From: Lutimaribacter_A marinistellae
GTDB lineage: Bacteria; Pseudomonadota; Alphaproteobacteria; Rhodobacterales; Rhodobacteraceae
Length of the DNA: 64,000 nucleotides
Direction: 5' to 3'
Assembly: GCF_042648365.1 (NCBI RefSeq)
Contig: NZ_JBHRXI010000003.1
Location: 1 to 64,000 of the forward strand
The notes beneath the pieces were generated by a model. That model worked only from the letters and a program-made list of their open reading frames with translations. It was not told the origin of the DNA and did no database searches. Below, in pieces: positions 42,474 through 51,688 of this stretch. Position 1 is the first letter of the stretch. Every line of letters starts with the position of its first letter. The position numbers and the translations under genes were made by a program.

Positions 42474-44793
42474 TGCTGTCGATGCCGTCACGGGCGAGGT
42501 GTTCCGGGACGGGTGGAGCCGGATCCGGGGCTCGATGCAGGGGCTGCATGTGGCCAAGCAGAGCCAGCTTGTGCGCGCGGCGGCAGGGCATCGGCCAGCC
42601 GTCTTCAAGGCGATCCGGGGCGGGGGCACGCATACCAAATCGCAGCTGATGAATCAGCTCGATTATCTCACCACCAAGTCCACCCATATCGTGGACTCGA
42701 GCGGGTTCCTCGATGGCAAGACGAAGCTCGAAGCGAAAAACATCAAGGACCTCACAGAGCGCTTCGCCAAGCGGTGGGATGCAGGCTTCAAACCCAAGCT
42801 TGGCCAGACGACGCACATACTCATGTCCTTCCCCATCGGCACGCGGGGCGAGGATGTGCGCGACATCGCGACGGATGTAGCCGAGCGGTTCTTCCAGACC
42901 GATGAGGGGCATTTCGACTACATCATCGCGGTGCATGAGGACCGCGATCACCCCCATGCGCATCTGGTGTTGAACCGCCGGTCGCAAGAAGGCGAGTTCT
43001 TCTTCCTCGGGCGCACCCATCGCTTCAACTATGACGACTTCCGCCTCGCCATGGTCGAGGAGGCGGAAAAGTACGGCGTGCGCCTGGAAGCCACGCGCCG
43101 GGTCGATCGCGGGGTTGTGCATTACCCCGCCCGGACCCGCGAGGTCTATGCGGCAAAAGAAGAGGGGCGCGCGCCTGTAGAGAGGGAGCGGGTGGGGCAG
43201 GACCTGACGCGGACGCTGGCGGAGATCGCCAATACCAGAACCGTCTACCACTCGCTTGCTGCGGAGGCTTCGCGCGAGGCCCGCGAGGATATTGCCGCGG
43301 CACTCTTCCGCGCGGGCGAGGTGCTGGCGCGGGGCGGACAGTTGGACCGAACAGGAGATGTCTATATGGCCGAGGATCAAAGCTTCGAGGATCTGAGAAG
43401 CCTCTATGCGGAGAAGCTCGCGCGGGTGCAGGGCATGATCGCCGAGAAGTCCGACGCGGAACGTCCCGTGCTGGAAAAACGCCTCATCGAGATCCAGACG
43501 CAGGTCCAGCACATGCAGCCGCTCGGATTGCGTTCGAGCACGCTGTCAGAGACCCCCTCAGAGGGCGGGATCTATTCCGAGGCCAATATTGACGCAAGCC
43601 AGCGCGAGCGACTGGCCGAGCCCGACCTAAGATCGCGCATAGACACCGCCCTGCGCGGCACCGGGATCAGCACAGCGGAAGTGGTCGCCCGGATCGAGAC
43701 GGGCGCCTCAAATGCGGCGCTCGAGCATCAGTGGATCGCCGATGATCTCTCCAAGGTGGCCGAGGCGCGGGACCTGAACCTCGAACGCCGCGCCGACCTG
43801 GAACAGGCGCGCGACATTCTCAACGATGTGCATGTCAACCTTGGCACTCTTTTGGAACGGGAGAACGTGCTGCGCCGGGACGGCGTCGTGGAAGCCGAAC
43901 CGGTCAGCGAGCGGTTCCATTATCACGAGGACGCGGTACGGGCGATGGAAGGGACAATCCGTCAGGAGATGCGCGCCGAGGGTCTGACAGCGCAGCAAAT
44001 CGAAGACCGGGAGTGGGAGGTGGTCTCGTGGGCGGAGCGCCGGATCGAGGCGGAGCAGCGCGCGTATCTCGAGGCACATCCGGAGCTGCTCGCACGGCCA
44101 GGCGATGTGATAGACCGGTCTGAACCCTACAGGGAGACCATCACCGATGTAGCCCGCGCCAGTGCGATCACCCGCGAAGTCGACCGCATCATGGAGGGAC
44201 GCGATGCCCGCACCCCTGTTGCAGACGCAGTCGCGGATGACTTCCGCGCGCGTTATCCGGACATGCCCTCCCACCTCGCACGTGGGCTCGGCGCGACCTA
44301 TGCCGCCGTTGTGGAGATCCGGGACACTGAGGCCATCAATCAGGTCCGTCGCGAAACTGAGATGCGCGACGGGCTCGGGTCTGGCACGCGCGACGAACGT
44401 CTAGCGACCCGAGATGAAACTGCACCGCAGGTTGACCGGTCCGACCGCCTCTCAGACGAGATCGCGCGTGTCCTGGACCATGAGCGGGCAGGGGAGCTGT
44501 CCGCGCCCTTCGAGACCGAGGCGGAACGGGACGCTTTCCGAACCGAGATCGGGCGGGTGCTGGATGACCGCCAATTGGGCCGGCTCACATCCGGCGATGC
44601 CGATGCGCTGGACAAGGTTCTCGAGGACCGTCTCGACCGGCTCTATGTCGCCAAGGTCTATCTGCAATCGGATGCAGCGACAGCCAACACCGACGCCTTG
44701 CGCCAGGTGGTCGATGATCTGGCCGATGCCGAATACGAAAAACACCGCGCGACAGACGTGGATGGCGAGACCGAGCGGGGTCAGGTCCATTGA
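42460..44793 (+). CDS. VirD2-family relaxase
   Basis: A 777-residue conjugative relaxase. The N terminus has a candidate nucleophilic Tyr in MNQLDYLTTKSTH and the metal-binding HxDxxHxH-type motif HEDRDHPHAHLVLNRR (about residues 158-173). The C-terminal two thirds are acidic and helical, as in large VirD2/MobA proteins, and likely carry the secretion signal. The ATG at 42460 follows GAGGG. It nicks oriT, stays bound to the 5' end and is carried into the recipient through the VirD4/VirB channel. Confidence 0.92.
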   Translation: MRLNDAVDAVTGEVFRDGWSRIRGSMQGLHVAKQSQLVRAAAGHRPAVFKAIRGGGTHTKSQLMNQLDYLTTKSTHIVDSSGFLDGKTKLEAKNIKDLTERFAKRWDAGFKPKLGQTTHILMSFPIGTRGEDVRDIATDVAERFFQTDEGHFDYIIAVHEDRDHPHAHLVLNRRSQEGEFFFLGRTHRFNYDDFRLAMVEEAEKYGVRLEATRRVDRGVVHYPARTREVYAAKEEGRAPVERERVGQDLTRTLAEIANTRTVYHSLAAEASREAREDIAAALFRAGEVLARGGQLDRTGDVYMAEDQSFEDLRSLYAEKLARVQGMIAEKSDAERPVLEKRLIEIQTQVQHMQPLGLRSSTLSETPSEGGIYSEANIDASQRERLAEPDLRSRIDTALRGTGISTAEVVARIETGASNAALEHQWIADDLSKVAEARDLNLERRADLEQARDILNDVHVNLGTLLERENVLRRDGVVEAEPVSERFHYHEDAVRAMEGTIRQEMRAEGLTAQQIEDREWEVVSWAERRIEAEQRAYLEAHPELLARPGDVIDRSEPYRETITDVARASAITREVDRIMEGRDARTPVADAVADDFRARYPDMPSHLARGLGATYAAVVEIRDTEAINQVRRETEMRDGLGSGTRDERLATRDETAPQVDRSDRLSDEIARVLDHERAGELSAPFETEAERDAFRTEIGRVLDDRQLGRLTSGDADALDKVLEDRLDRLYVAKVYLQSDAATANTDALRQVVDDLADAEYEKHRATDVDGETERGQVH

Positions 44794-46802
44794 GCGCCTC
44801 CATGGGCAAAGCGCGGATCGCCACGGGCGTCCTGCTCGTGACGCTGGTGACAGGGGCCATGGGCTATACCATTGCCTCGGCGGTGCTGACCTATCAGGAT
44901 CTCGGCTTTGGGGCCGAGATCGATTTTGCCTATATCGCGCAGAACTATCTGGCGATCCTCGATCGTCGCCCGGAGGACGCGCAACTCATCCACCTGATCA
45001 TCGGCAGCTTCGCCGCTGCCGGCCTGATGCTGAGCCTTGCCCTCTCGGGGTCTGCTCTCACACGGTTTGGCCAGACCCATTGGCAGACCGCGCGCGAGAT
45101 GAAGGCAAACGGGTTCTTTGGAGCGCCCGGCACGGGATTCATCCTCGGCAAGCTCGGTACTCCAAAATCCCGCGCGAAGTATATCTGCTCGAAGGTCTTC
45201 CCGCATGCGCTGATCGTGGCCCCCACGGGCCGCGGCAAGACCACGGGCTTTGTCATTCCAAACCTGCTGACTTGGCAAGGCTCCGCCGTGACGCTCGATG
45301 TGAAGGGAGAGTGTTTCGAGGCCACGGCCCGGCACCGCGCAGCGCAGGGCGACAAGGTCTATCGCTTTGCCCCCACCGATTGGGAGGGCAAACGCACGCA
45401 TCGCTACAACCCGCTCCTGCGCATCTTTGAGCTGAAAGATCCTGCGCGCCAGCAGATGGAATTGCAGCTTCTCGCGACGCTTTTCCTGCAAAGCGACAAC
45501 GACCGGGTGCAGGGGCTCCTCAAAGGCGGGATCGATCTCTTCGTGGCGGCAGGCCTGCTGGCCTTCCAGCGCAAGCGCCCGACCTTGGGCGAGATTTACC
45601 GCATTGCCGCCTCGGGCGGGAACAAGCAGAAGGAGTATTTCGCGCGGGGCCACGAGGTGGACAACAGGGCGGCCAAACTGATCTTCACGCGGCTCGCTTC
45701 GACCAACAACGACACGCTGACCTCTTATGTCTCGCTCCTGATGACTTCGGGACTTGACCAATGGCAGAATCCGGCCATCGATGAGGCGACGGCGGTGTCG
45801 GACTTTGATTTCCGGACGATCCGCAGGAAGCCCTTTTCGGTTTATCTCGTGGTCCAGCCGCTGATGGTGAAGCCCCTCGCGCCACTGATCCGGCTCTTCT
45901 TCTCGGACCTTCTCTCAGCCATGCAGGAAAAGGACCCCGGGCCGGATGAACCCTGGCCCGTGATGATCATGCTCGACGAGTTCAACCGTTTGGGCAAAAT
46001 GCCCATCGTGGTCGAGAGCATCGAGACTTTGCGGACCTATCGCGGCCATTTGGCCGTGGTCACCCAAACCATCCCCGCCTTAGATGAAATCTATGGCGAA
46101 AACACCCGCCGCGCCCTGCAGGGCAATGCTGGCGTGAAGCTTTACTTGACGCCCTCCGATGAGAAGACCGTCGAGGAACTGAGCAAGGCGGTCGGAAAGA
46201 CCACGAAGACCGTCGTCACCCGCTCGCAGTCTATCGGCAAGAATCCCTTCGAGGGCCGAAGCCAATCCACGCGAACCGAAGAGAGCTCTCTGCTCCCTGA
46301 GGATGAGGCCCGCCGCCTGCCACTCGACGAGATCGTCATGGTCATCGATGCGCAAATGCCGGTCCGTGCGAAGCGGATTCAGTATTTCGACGACCGCCTG
46401 TTCAAGGCGATCCATGCGTCGCAGACGGGCGAATTGCCGTTTCCGGAACCGGGGGGAGGGGGCTCGCAGAGGACCCTGCCGCTGAGTTTGCGCGCCATGC
46501 CAATGACACCGCCTTCGAATGGGTCAGGTGGACATGAGGCCGTTGTAGAGGTCGCACGCCAGGCTGCTGATGGCCAATCGTCAGAGCAAACCCATGTCGC
46601 CCCAAAGAAGACTGCGCCTGTCGTTCAAGCCGTTGTCGCAGAGGAACAACGACAGATGGAGATGGATTTTGGGGGCCAAGTCACGGATGCCGAGGCAGCG
46701 AGCGTTGTGGGGGAGGCGCAGATGCGCTCTGCAGTCGATGGCTTAGAAGAGATGGAAGCGATGCTGCAGGAGGAAGGTGGTCAAAAGCTGGTAACCCGAT
46801 AG
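44790..46802 (+). CDS. virD4: VirD4/TraG coupling protein
   Basis: About 670 residues: two N-terminal membrane helices (about 8-28 and 70-90), then a cytoplasmic ATPase with Walker A APTGRGKTTG and Walker B MIMLDEFNRLG. It links the relaxosome to the secretion channel. The TTG at 44790 overlaps the relaxase stop by four bases (TTGA); the ATG at 44802 is an alternative. The C-terminal tail (after about residue 560) is low-complexity and ends with an acidic helix. Followed by about 220 bases without a supported gene. Confidence 0.94.
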   Translation: MSASMGKARIATGVLLVTLVTGAMGYTIASAVLTYQDLGFGAEIDFAYIAQNYLAILDRRPEDAQLIHLIIGSFAAAGLMLSLALSGSALTRFGQTHWQTAREMKANGFFGAPGTGFILGKLGTPKSRAKYICSKVFPHALIVAPTGRGKTTGFVIPNLLTWQGSAVTLDVKGECFEATARHRAAQGDKVYRFAPTDWEGKRTHRYNPLLRIFELKDPARQQMELQLLATLFLQSDNDRVQGLLKGGIDLFVAAGLLAFQRKRPTLGEIYRIAASGGNKQKEYFARGHEVDNRAAKLIFTRLASTNNDTLTSYVSLLMTSGLDQWQNPAIDEATAVSDFDFRTIRRKPFSVYLVVQPLMVKPLAPLIRLFFSDLLSAMQEKDPGPDEPWPVMIMLDEFNRLGKMPIVVESIETLRTYRGHLAVVTQTIPALDEIYGENTRRALQGNAGVKLYLTPSDEKTVEELSKAVGKTTKTVVTRSQSIGKNPFEGRSQSTRTEESSLLPEDEARRLPLDEIVMVIDAQMPVRAKRIQYFDDRLFKAIHASQTGELPFPEPGGGGSQRTLPLSLRAMPMTPPSNGSGGHEAVVEVARQAADGQSSEQTHVAPKKTAPVVQAVVAEEQRQMEMDFGGQVTDAEAASVVGEAQMRSAVDGLEEMEAMLQEEGGQKLVTR

Positions 46803-47021
46803 GGTAGCGAGGGTCGTATGCCGGTCGACCGGGCGGAAAGCGGCCATTTGCTGCACATGCAAATGCTCAGGTGCGATCTTTACAAAGCAGACACTCTGAC
46901 ACCCAGAGGCGGCGATGTGCGTGCCCCCAACGACTTGCTGGTGTACGATGACCTTGAGACTTTGAATCGTGACAGCGTGTGTGTCCGACGTATGAAAATT
47001 CCTATCTGTGGATGACCGATA

Positions 47022-48215
47022 TTGAGCCTTTCAAACTTTTTCGAGACCAAGCGCAAGAATTACGCCGCAAAATGCCCACATTGCGGTGACCCACATCACT
47101 ATACAGAGCTGAAGTTTCCTGTGGTCAACGACCGAGGAACTTGGGTCATCAAGTGTAATGCTTGTGGGGAGCCATTCGCTGTAGATCTGAAGAACCCCAT
47201 TGAGTCTCCAACAGGCAATTGCATGGTTCTTGAGCGATATGACGACGAGGAAAAACCCTATGTTGGAAATTTCGAATACGCGACTGACACGGCCGTTTAC
47301 AAACTCGCTATCAATGATGAAGACCCCGTATTCGACTATAGTGGTCACCCAATCTATTGCTGTCCCGATACTGGCGAAGGTTTGGAACAGTCCGCCTTAG
47401 CTGAGCTTAGCGCAGCCATGAACGATATTCGTGAGCAATGGGCGATCATCCTAAACAACTATCTCGCAAGGCGAGTGCCAGAGGTTGACCACCTGGCCGT
47501 CTCGATCAAGGTTCCGTGCTCGTGCCCTCGAAAACACATGGCCACATTCTATCGGCCTTTCCAGCTGAACCCGAATGTCAGTTTCGAAATGGATGGTTTT
47601 TTACTGGCAAACATCTCCGGGACTGAGCTGGATGACGTACTGAGCGGGATACATACCAAGTCATACTTGATGAATGCGTTGGACAAACTCATTGTGAGGT
47701 GGCGCTTGTACAAGGATCAAATTCTTATCGCGGCACCTTTCGTAGGACATCAGTGGAAGTCCAAGACAGAAAAACTTGAGATTTGGGAACGCCTCCTGAA
47801 GCAGTTGGATGCTAAACGCACTGTCTTTTTGACGCGTTCTGCGACATGGTCTGGCTACAAATCGGCATTACAGGAGACTGGTTTGGATCACGACGTTCTT
47901 GTCAGCTATGGTCTCGAAAATCAGATCGTGGCGACCGGCAACAAGAAGCAGGATTTTCATGCAAAGGTATACATTGGCATCGGTGGCCAAAGTGAGGTCT
48001 TCAGCGGTTCTGCAAACCTAGTGGATGGTCCCTCGATGGAGAACTCATCCTTTGCGGTCTCTTCCTACACCAAGGTCATTGAAAAGTATGTCGATCCACT
48101 CAAGCTGTCCCTTCCCGAAGCGTCGGACAGAGCGGACCATCATCTCATGATCAGCCCGACCGAAGATGGATGGAAAACGACGATAGGTGTCGGACCTGCT
48201 CCTGAACTGTCCTAA
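47022..48215 (+). CDS. Zinc-ribbon and phospholipase-D-like domain protein
   Basis: A 397-residue protein. A CxxC...CxxC zinc ribbon (Cys18, Cys21, Cys45, Cys48) is at the N terminus; a single PLD-type motif is near the C terminus (DFHAKVYIGIGG with His313/Lys315, then FSGSANLVDGPSMENSSF). The Asp of the classic HxKxxxxD motif is not in its usual place. PLD-like proteins with one motif dimerise; several are nucleases, including restriction enzymes. Start is a TTG at 47022, directly after a TGA. Base composition is A+T-richer than the backbone. It faces the aldo/keto reductase gene with a seven-base gap. Defence role is inference. Confidence 0.75.
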   Translation: MSLSNFFETKRKNYAAKCPHCGDPHHYTELKFPVVNDRGTWVIKCNACGEPFAVDLKNPIESPTGNCMVLERYDDEEKPYVGNFEYATDTAVYKLAINDEDPVFDYSGHPIYCCPDTGEGLEQSALAELSAAMNDIREQWAIILNNYLARRVPEVDHLAVSIKVPCSCPRKHMATFYRPFQLNPNVSFEMDGFLLANISGTELDDVLSGIHTKSYLMNALDKLIVRWRLYKDQILIAAPFVGHQWKSKTEKLEIWERLLKQLDAKRTVFLTRSATWSGYKSALQETGLDHDVLVSYGLENQIVATGNKKQDFHAKVYIGIGGQSEVFSGSANLVDGPSMENSSFAVSSYTKVIEKYVDPLKLSLPEASDRADHHLMISPTEDGWKTTIGVGPAPELS

Positions 48216-48222
48216 TTGGCTG

Positions 48223-49167
48223 TCATCCACCACTTTGGCTGCTTGCGATCTCTTCAATGATCGAAATATGAGCTCTATCGATCTCTAGACCGGCGGCATC
48301 AACTAGATCAGACAAGTGCTCTGCGCAACGAGGGCCAGGAATGGGTACAACGTTCGCTCCGCGCGTTTTGACCCAGGCCAACACGAGAGCCGTGACTGAG
48401 ACACCATACGTGGAGGCGACATCTTTGAGACATATGCGAAGGCTTTGGGAGACGGACTGATCCGGATTGTTGAACGCTTCAACCTGCGAACGGTAATCGT
48501 CGGCATCCCGTTTGTTTTTCGCGCAATTTATGCTCAAAAGATCTCGCGCAATTGGCGCATAGGCCATGAAGAAGGCACCCCTGTTGCCGATCCTTTGAGG
48601 CGCAGACCACGCCTCTGGGCCGCTCAAGATGGAGAGTTCATTTTGGACCACCGTGACACAACACTGTTCTGACATCGGTTTGATGCGATCCATTGATGTG
48701 CCAGAAAGGCCAAATGCGGCAACTTTTCCCGCGTCTATGAGGTCCTGTACGGCACCCGCGACCTCTTGATCATTTACGGCTGGGTCGGGGCGGTGTTGGA
48801 TCAATAGATCAATGCGTTCACGGCGCAATCGGACAAGCGAAGCCTCGACAGACGCGTGGATTGCATCGGGACGACTATCACGAAGCAGTTTGCCATCCTT
48901 GGTCTCAGCGAGACCGAACTTTGTCGCCACCGTCGCGCCGTCGGTCGATCCAATAACGTCGCCAATCAGTGCTTCGTTTTGGCCGTTGGCGTATAGCGGG
49001 GCCGTATCAAAAAGCCTGAACCCAAGGTCTATTGCTTTCGCCAAGACGTCACGTGCATCAGATGCAGAGATTCTTCCGTACAACCCGGTAAGTGCCATAC
49101 AGCCGATACCGAAGCGGTAGTGCCCCGCAACAGACGCTCTTTGCACCGCGTCATCTTGAGGGGTCAT
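48223..49167 (-). CDS. Aldo/keto reductase
   Basis: A 314-residue TIM-barrel NADPH-dependent oxidoreductase. The catalytic tetrad residues are visible: Asp in LFDTAPLYANG, Tyr in PLYANG, Lys in VATKFGL, His in LIQHRPDP; cofactor loop residues are near VVPIPGPRCAEHL. Last of four overlapping genes on the minus strand (overlap of four bases with the NTPase gene), so it is likely translated with them. It would reduce a carbonyl in a small substrate. A reductase in a nuclease-containing cassette suggests it acts on a modified sugar or base, but this is speculation. Confidence 0.9.
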   Translation of the reverse strand: MTPQDDAVQRASVAGHYRFGIGCMALTGLYGRISASDARDVLAKAIDLGFRLFDTAPLYANGQNEALIGDVIGSTDGATVATKFGLAETKDGKLLRDSRPDAIHASVEASLVRLRRERIDLLIQHRPDPAVNDQEVAGAVQDLIDAGKVAAFGLSGTSMDRIKPMSEQCCVTVVQNELSILSGPEAWSAPQRIGNRGAFFMAYAPIARDLLSINCAKNKRDADDYRSQVEAFNNPDQSVSQSLRICLKDVASTYGVSVTALVLAWVKTRGANVVPIPGPRCAEHLSDLVDAAGLEIDRAHISIIEEIASSQSGG

Positions 49168-49742
49168 CTTCGATCTTCCGTGGCAACACGCATGGCGAGC
49201 TCCGTGGATTGTCCCAGGTTTTGTGGCGTGAGAACGTGATGGTCAGGGGCAAGCCTCGCCAATACCTCTCCAATCGCCTGGTCTGCCGCCGCCCTAAACG
49301 CGGCGTCACCGTCGCGATCTGGGCCGATCGGAATGCTTTCGTCCAGTCGGGTCGTAAAAACCAGGTCGTACTCCTCAGTCCAGGCTTTGCAGATGGTTTC
49401 GAGGCGTCCCAAGCGGGCTTCGCCGTTGGAACGATGTGTCGTACGCAGCGCAGCGATCAAATACCCAAAAGCGTCGGGTACGGGGCGGTCAATGAGGACT
49501 ACATCGGCCTTCAGCGTCGCTGCCATCTCAAGACGGATTGTTTGCCCGACCAACCAGGCCGTACTTTCAAACGTGTGGTTTTTCAGGATTGGAAAGCCGA
49601 GGTCCTGCGCCTCAGCAGCACTTCCATGTACATAGACGACGTCGTGACCGGCAGTGATCAGGCGTTCCTCCAAACCCTTCAAAAAAGTCGTTTTCCCTGT
49701 CGAATGGGTCCCAGCAACAGCGATTTTTGTGACACCGGTCAC
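49164..49742 (-). CDS. P-loop NTPase/kinase, AAA_28 (NadR/Ttd14-like)
   Basis: A 192-residue protein with Walker A GTHSTGKTTF (residues 11-20), DVVLIDRPVPDAFGYL as the Walker B region, and YDLVFTTRLDESIPIGPDRDG. This is the layout of NadR-type nucleoside kinases and related small P-loop ATPases. It overlaps the exonuclease gene and the aldo/keto reductase gene by four bases each. The substrate is not known; a nucleoside or nucleotide-like compound is possible. Confidence 0.85.
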   Translation of the reverse strand: MTGVTKIAVAGTHSTGKTTFLKGLEERLITAGHDVVYVHGSAAEAQDLGFPILKNHTFESTAWLVGQTIRLEMAATLKADVVLIDRPVPDAFGYLIAALRTTHRSNGEARLGRLETICKAWTEEYDLVFTTRLDESIPIGPDRDGDAAFRAAADQAIGEVLARLAPDHHVLTPQNLGQSTELAMRVATEDRR

Positions 49743-50329
49743 AGCAGCGTTCCTTGTATTGAGTTGAGAATATCCGCATCCATCAAAATCTTGTCTCGTT
49801 CCGTTTGCGGCAAAGGCGAAAGCAAGCGCTCTAGCAAGATTGCCGACATCGCAGCGTCATATGGGCCGGAATGTGCCGCGCCACCGCCGACCGCCAGAGA
49901 GGCCGCATCATTAAGTCCGAGCACATCTCCGAGCCGCTCCAATCCGAATTTTTCCTCGTTTGGCAATAGAGCCCGTGCAACCTTGAGACTGTCATAGGCC
50001 GCTGCAGGTTTCCAATCCGGCAGCACTCTGGAGAGGGCCTCCAGTTCGACCCGAACGTTGTGGCCAACAATGGGTGACTCTTCCAGCCAGAGGAGTATGT
50101 CGTCGATAACGTCCTCGATTGGCGGGGCGTCGGCGACATCGTCGTTTGTAATTCCATGAATTCTACTGACGGCGGGCGTGATTTCGTGCTCGGGCCGAAA
50201 CTGCCAATGCTTCACATTTCCGGTGAGCTGGAGATCATCCATCTCAACGATCCCCAACTCGACAATCTCCGGTGGGTTGGCACCGTTGCCCTCAACATCC
50301 ACGGCCCACATGCGCTTCATTGCGTCCAT
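49739..50329 (-). CDS. DEDDh-family 3'-5' exonuclease
   Basis: A 196-residue exonuclease domain of the DnaQ/RNase T type. Motif I is DVEGNG (Asp11, Glu13); motif III has HSGPYDA (His153, Asp158) as in DEDDh enzymes. In motif II, GHNVRVELEAL, the usual Asp is replaced by Glu95. No other domain is present, so it is a stand-alone nuclease. It overlaps the radical SAM gene by 13 bases and the NTPase gene by four. It would remove nucleotides from a 3' end of DNA or RNA. Confidence 0.9.
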   Translation of the reverse strand: MDAMKRMWAVDVEGNGANPPEIVELGIVEMDDLQLTGNVKHWQFRPEHEITPAVSRIHGITNDDVADAPPIEDVIDDILLWLEESPIVGHNVRVELEALSRVLPDWKPAAAYDSLKVARALLPNEEKFGLERLGDVLGLNDAASLAVGGGAAHSGPYDAAMSAILLERLLSPLPQTERDKILMDADILNSIQGTLL

Positions 50330-51459
50330 CCTTCTTCAGAGCGACCATGACGACGAGGCAGGTGCGGATGCGCACGGTCATGCACTTGAAACCCAGTCGC
50401 GTGTTGAATGAAGTATCGCTGCTGCTCTGTGCTGTTTTCAACAACGATATGACCCTGACAAATCTCGATTTTTTCCAAATCAAGACCAACCTTCCGCGCT
50501 AGTCCTTGTACTTGCCGATGTGTTGGCGTTTTGTGGGCGGCGGCACAGGTTTTGATCTGCTTGGCAGGGCAAATGTCACAAATATGGTCTATGCCGAAGT
50601 GGCCGTTAAAGTCTTGGACACCATGAGCATAGGCAACTCCGCAGGATGTCTTGCGAAAAATTGGAGTGTTTCCGAAAGCCCTGAGAATGCGATCTTCTAC
50701 TTCTCGGGGGAGAATCTTCCTGCGAGGTACCAGCTTGTATAGGTCCGGTACGTTCACAGAACGAAGATAATCGCGGATCTTCTCCCGATGGAAGAGGCCG
50801 GTGAAGACTGTTGCATCTGCGAACTGGCTCATGGAATGAGCCTCAGCAATCAACTCGTCTGTGTCATTCAAACCAAGGACAATGGGGCGCCAATATAAGA
50901 TCTTGCGGGTTCGTGAGGCGCTGGATGCGAGGGTCAACAGAGAGGCTTGAGCAATTGAACTGTCGATGGGTTCAATCCTCGGGTCAGAAATGCCTGACCA
51001 AGTGATCAGTATTGTCACTTTAAGCTTCTTAAGCCGCTCTAAGCGGACCACATCTTCCTCCAAAACATGCCATCTGGTGATCACCAACATATGGTTTGTC
51101 AAACCAAGGTCATCGAGCAGTTCGAGACATCGGTGTAGATGCTCTTTGACCCTTGGAAGGAACGGGTCTGTCGCTCTGTTGAATATCTGTAAGGGTGTCT
51201 GATGGGCTCGAAAGGCCGGATGGTCAACGAGTTGCGCGACTGCCTGATCATCAGGAATGATTAAATGCGGTCGTTTCATTCCATAGTTGTCGAAAAGATG
51301 GCGAACGCAATACGCACATTCGAGCGGGCACCCCACGATGTGATTTAGGCTGAGACCCGATTTTCGGTACTCGATGATGCTTGCGAGATCTTGTGGTAAG
51401 TCCTTGGGAGCGGGTCTAAGCGTGGATTTTGCATAGCGCGTGTCTGGCTCAAATGGCAT
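50317..51459 (-). CDS. Radical SAM protein, spore-photoproduct-lyase-like
   Basis: A 380-residue radical SAM enzyme. The Fe-S motif is VGCPLECAYCVRH with Cys44, Cys48 and Cys51 (CxxxCxxC). A TIM-barrel core follows (LVITRWHVLEEDVVRL). The C terminus has four more Cys (KTSCGVAY, HICDICPAKQIKTC), perhaps an auxiliary cluster. The overall layout is like SPL-family proteins, which repair pyrimidine photoproducts, but relatives act on other substrates. Start ATG at 51459 lacks a good ribosome site; a strong site sits 60 bases upstream. First of four overlapping minus-strand genes. Confidence 0.88.
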   Translation of the reverse strand: MPFEPDTRYAKSTLRPAPKDLPQDLASIIEYRKSGLSLNHIVGCPLECAYCVRHLFDNYGMKRPHLIIPDDQAVAQLVDHPAFRAHQTPLQIFNRATDPFLPRVKEHLHRCLELLDDLGLTNHMLVITRWHVLEEDVVRLERLKKLKVTILITWSGISDPRIEPIDSSIAQASLLTLASSASRTRKILYWRPIVLGLNDTDELIAEAHSMSQFADATVFTGLFHREKIRDYLRSVNVPDLYKLVPRRKILPREVEDRILRAFGNTPIFRKTSCGVAYAHGVQDFNGHFGIDHICDICPAKQIKTCAAAHKTPTHRQVQGLARKVGLDLEKIEICQGHIVVENSTEQQRYFIQHATGFQVHDRAHPHLPRRHGRSEEGWTQ

Positions 51460-51482
51460 TTTGAAGTCTCAATCGGGCTGTT

Positions 51483-51515
51483 TCACGAATAATTCTGTGA
51501 GTCGAGATGTGTCAT
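51483..51515 (-). CDS. Possible leader peptide ahead of the radical SAM gene
   Basis: A 10-codon frame (MTHLDSQNYS) with a near-perfect ribosome site AAAGGAGAG just before its ATG. It ends 23 bases before the radical SAM start, which itself lacks a site. It could be a leader for translational coupling or attenuation. An overlapping longer frame (51469 to about 51559, in the same frame as the radical SAM gene, ending in TGA) is an alternative. Low certainty. Confidence 0.3.
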   Translation of the reverse strand: MTHLDSQNYS

Positions 51516-51640
51516 AGATCTCTCCTTTGAGTTGAGAAACTACAACTTGCGCGCCCATAGCTGAATACCTGAGTGCGGCGTCCCGCCGATTTTTGACAGG
51601 AAACCCTAAGACTGATGTCAGTCCAGTTCGCAACGCCTGC

Positions 51641-51672
51641 TTGACAAACTTAGCATGCTTGATGTACTTAGC
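51641..51672 (+). promoter_or_regulatory. Control region upstream of the XRE gene
   Basis: A -35-like TTGACA at 51641-51646, and a directly repeated ACTTAGC at 51648-51654 and 51666-51672, 18 bases apart (about two helical turns). The repeats lie between the -35 and the ribosome site of the XRE gene, where an autorepressor would bind. No clear -10 was found. The divergent radical SAM operon begins 180 bases to the left, so this region may control both. Confidence 0.6.
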
Positions 51673-51688
51673 GCTCAGGAGGCTTAAA

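Noticed and set aside
46818..47015. A 65-codon frame between virD4 and the PLD-like gene
   Set aside because: No ribosome site, no domain, and poor coding character.
50317..51459. Viperin-type antiviral radical SAM enzyme
   Set aside because: The CxxxCxxC context (CPLECAYC) and the C-terminal Cys group match the spore-photoproduct-lyase type, and viperin hallmarks are not seen. Only a general analogy remains.
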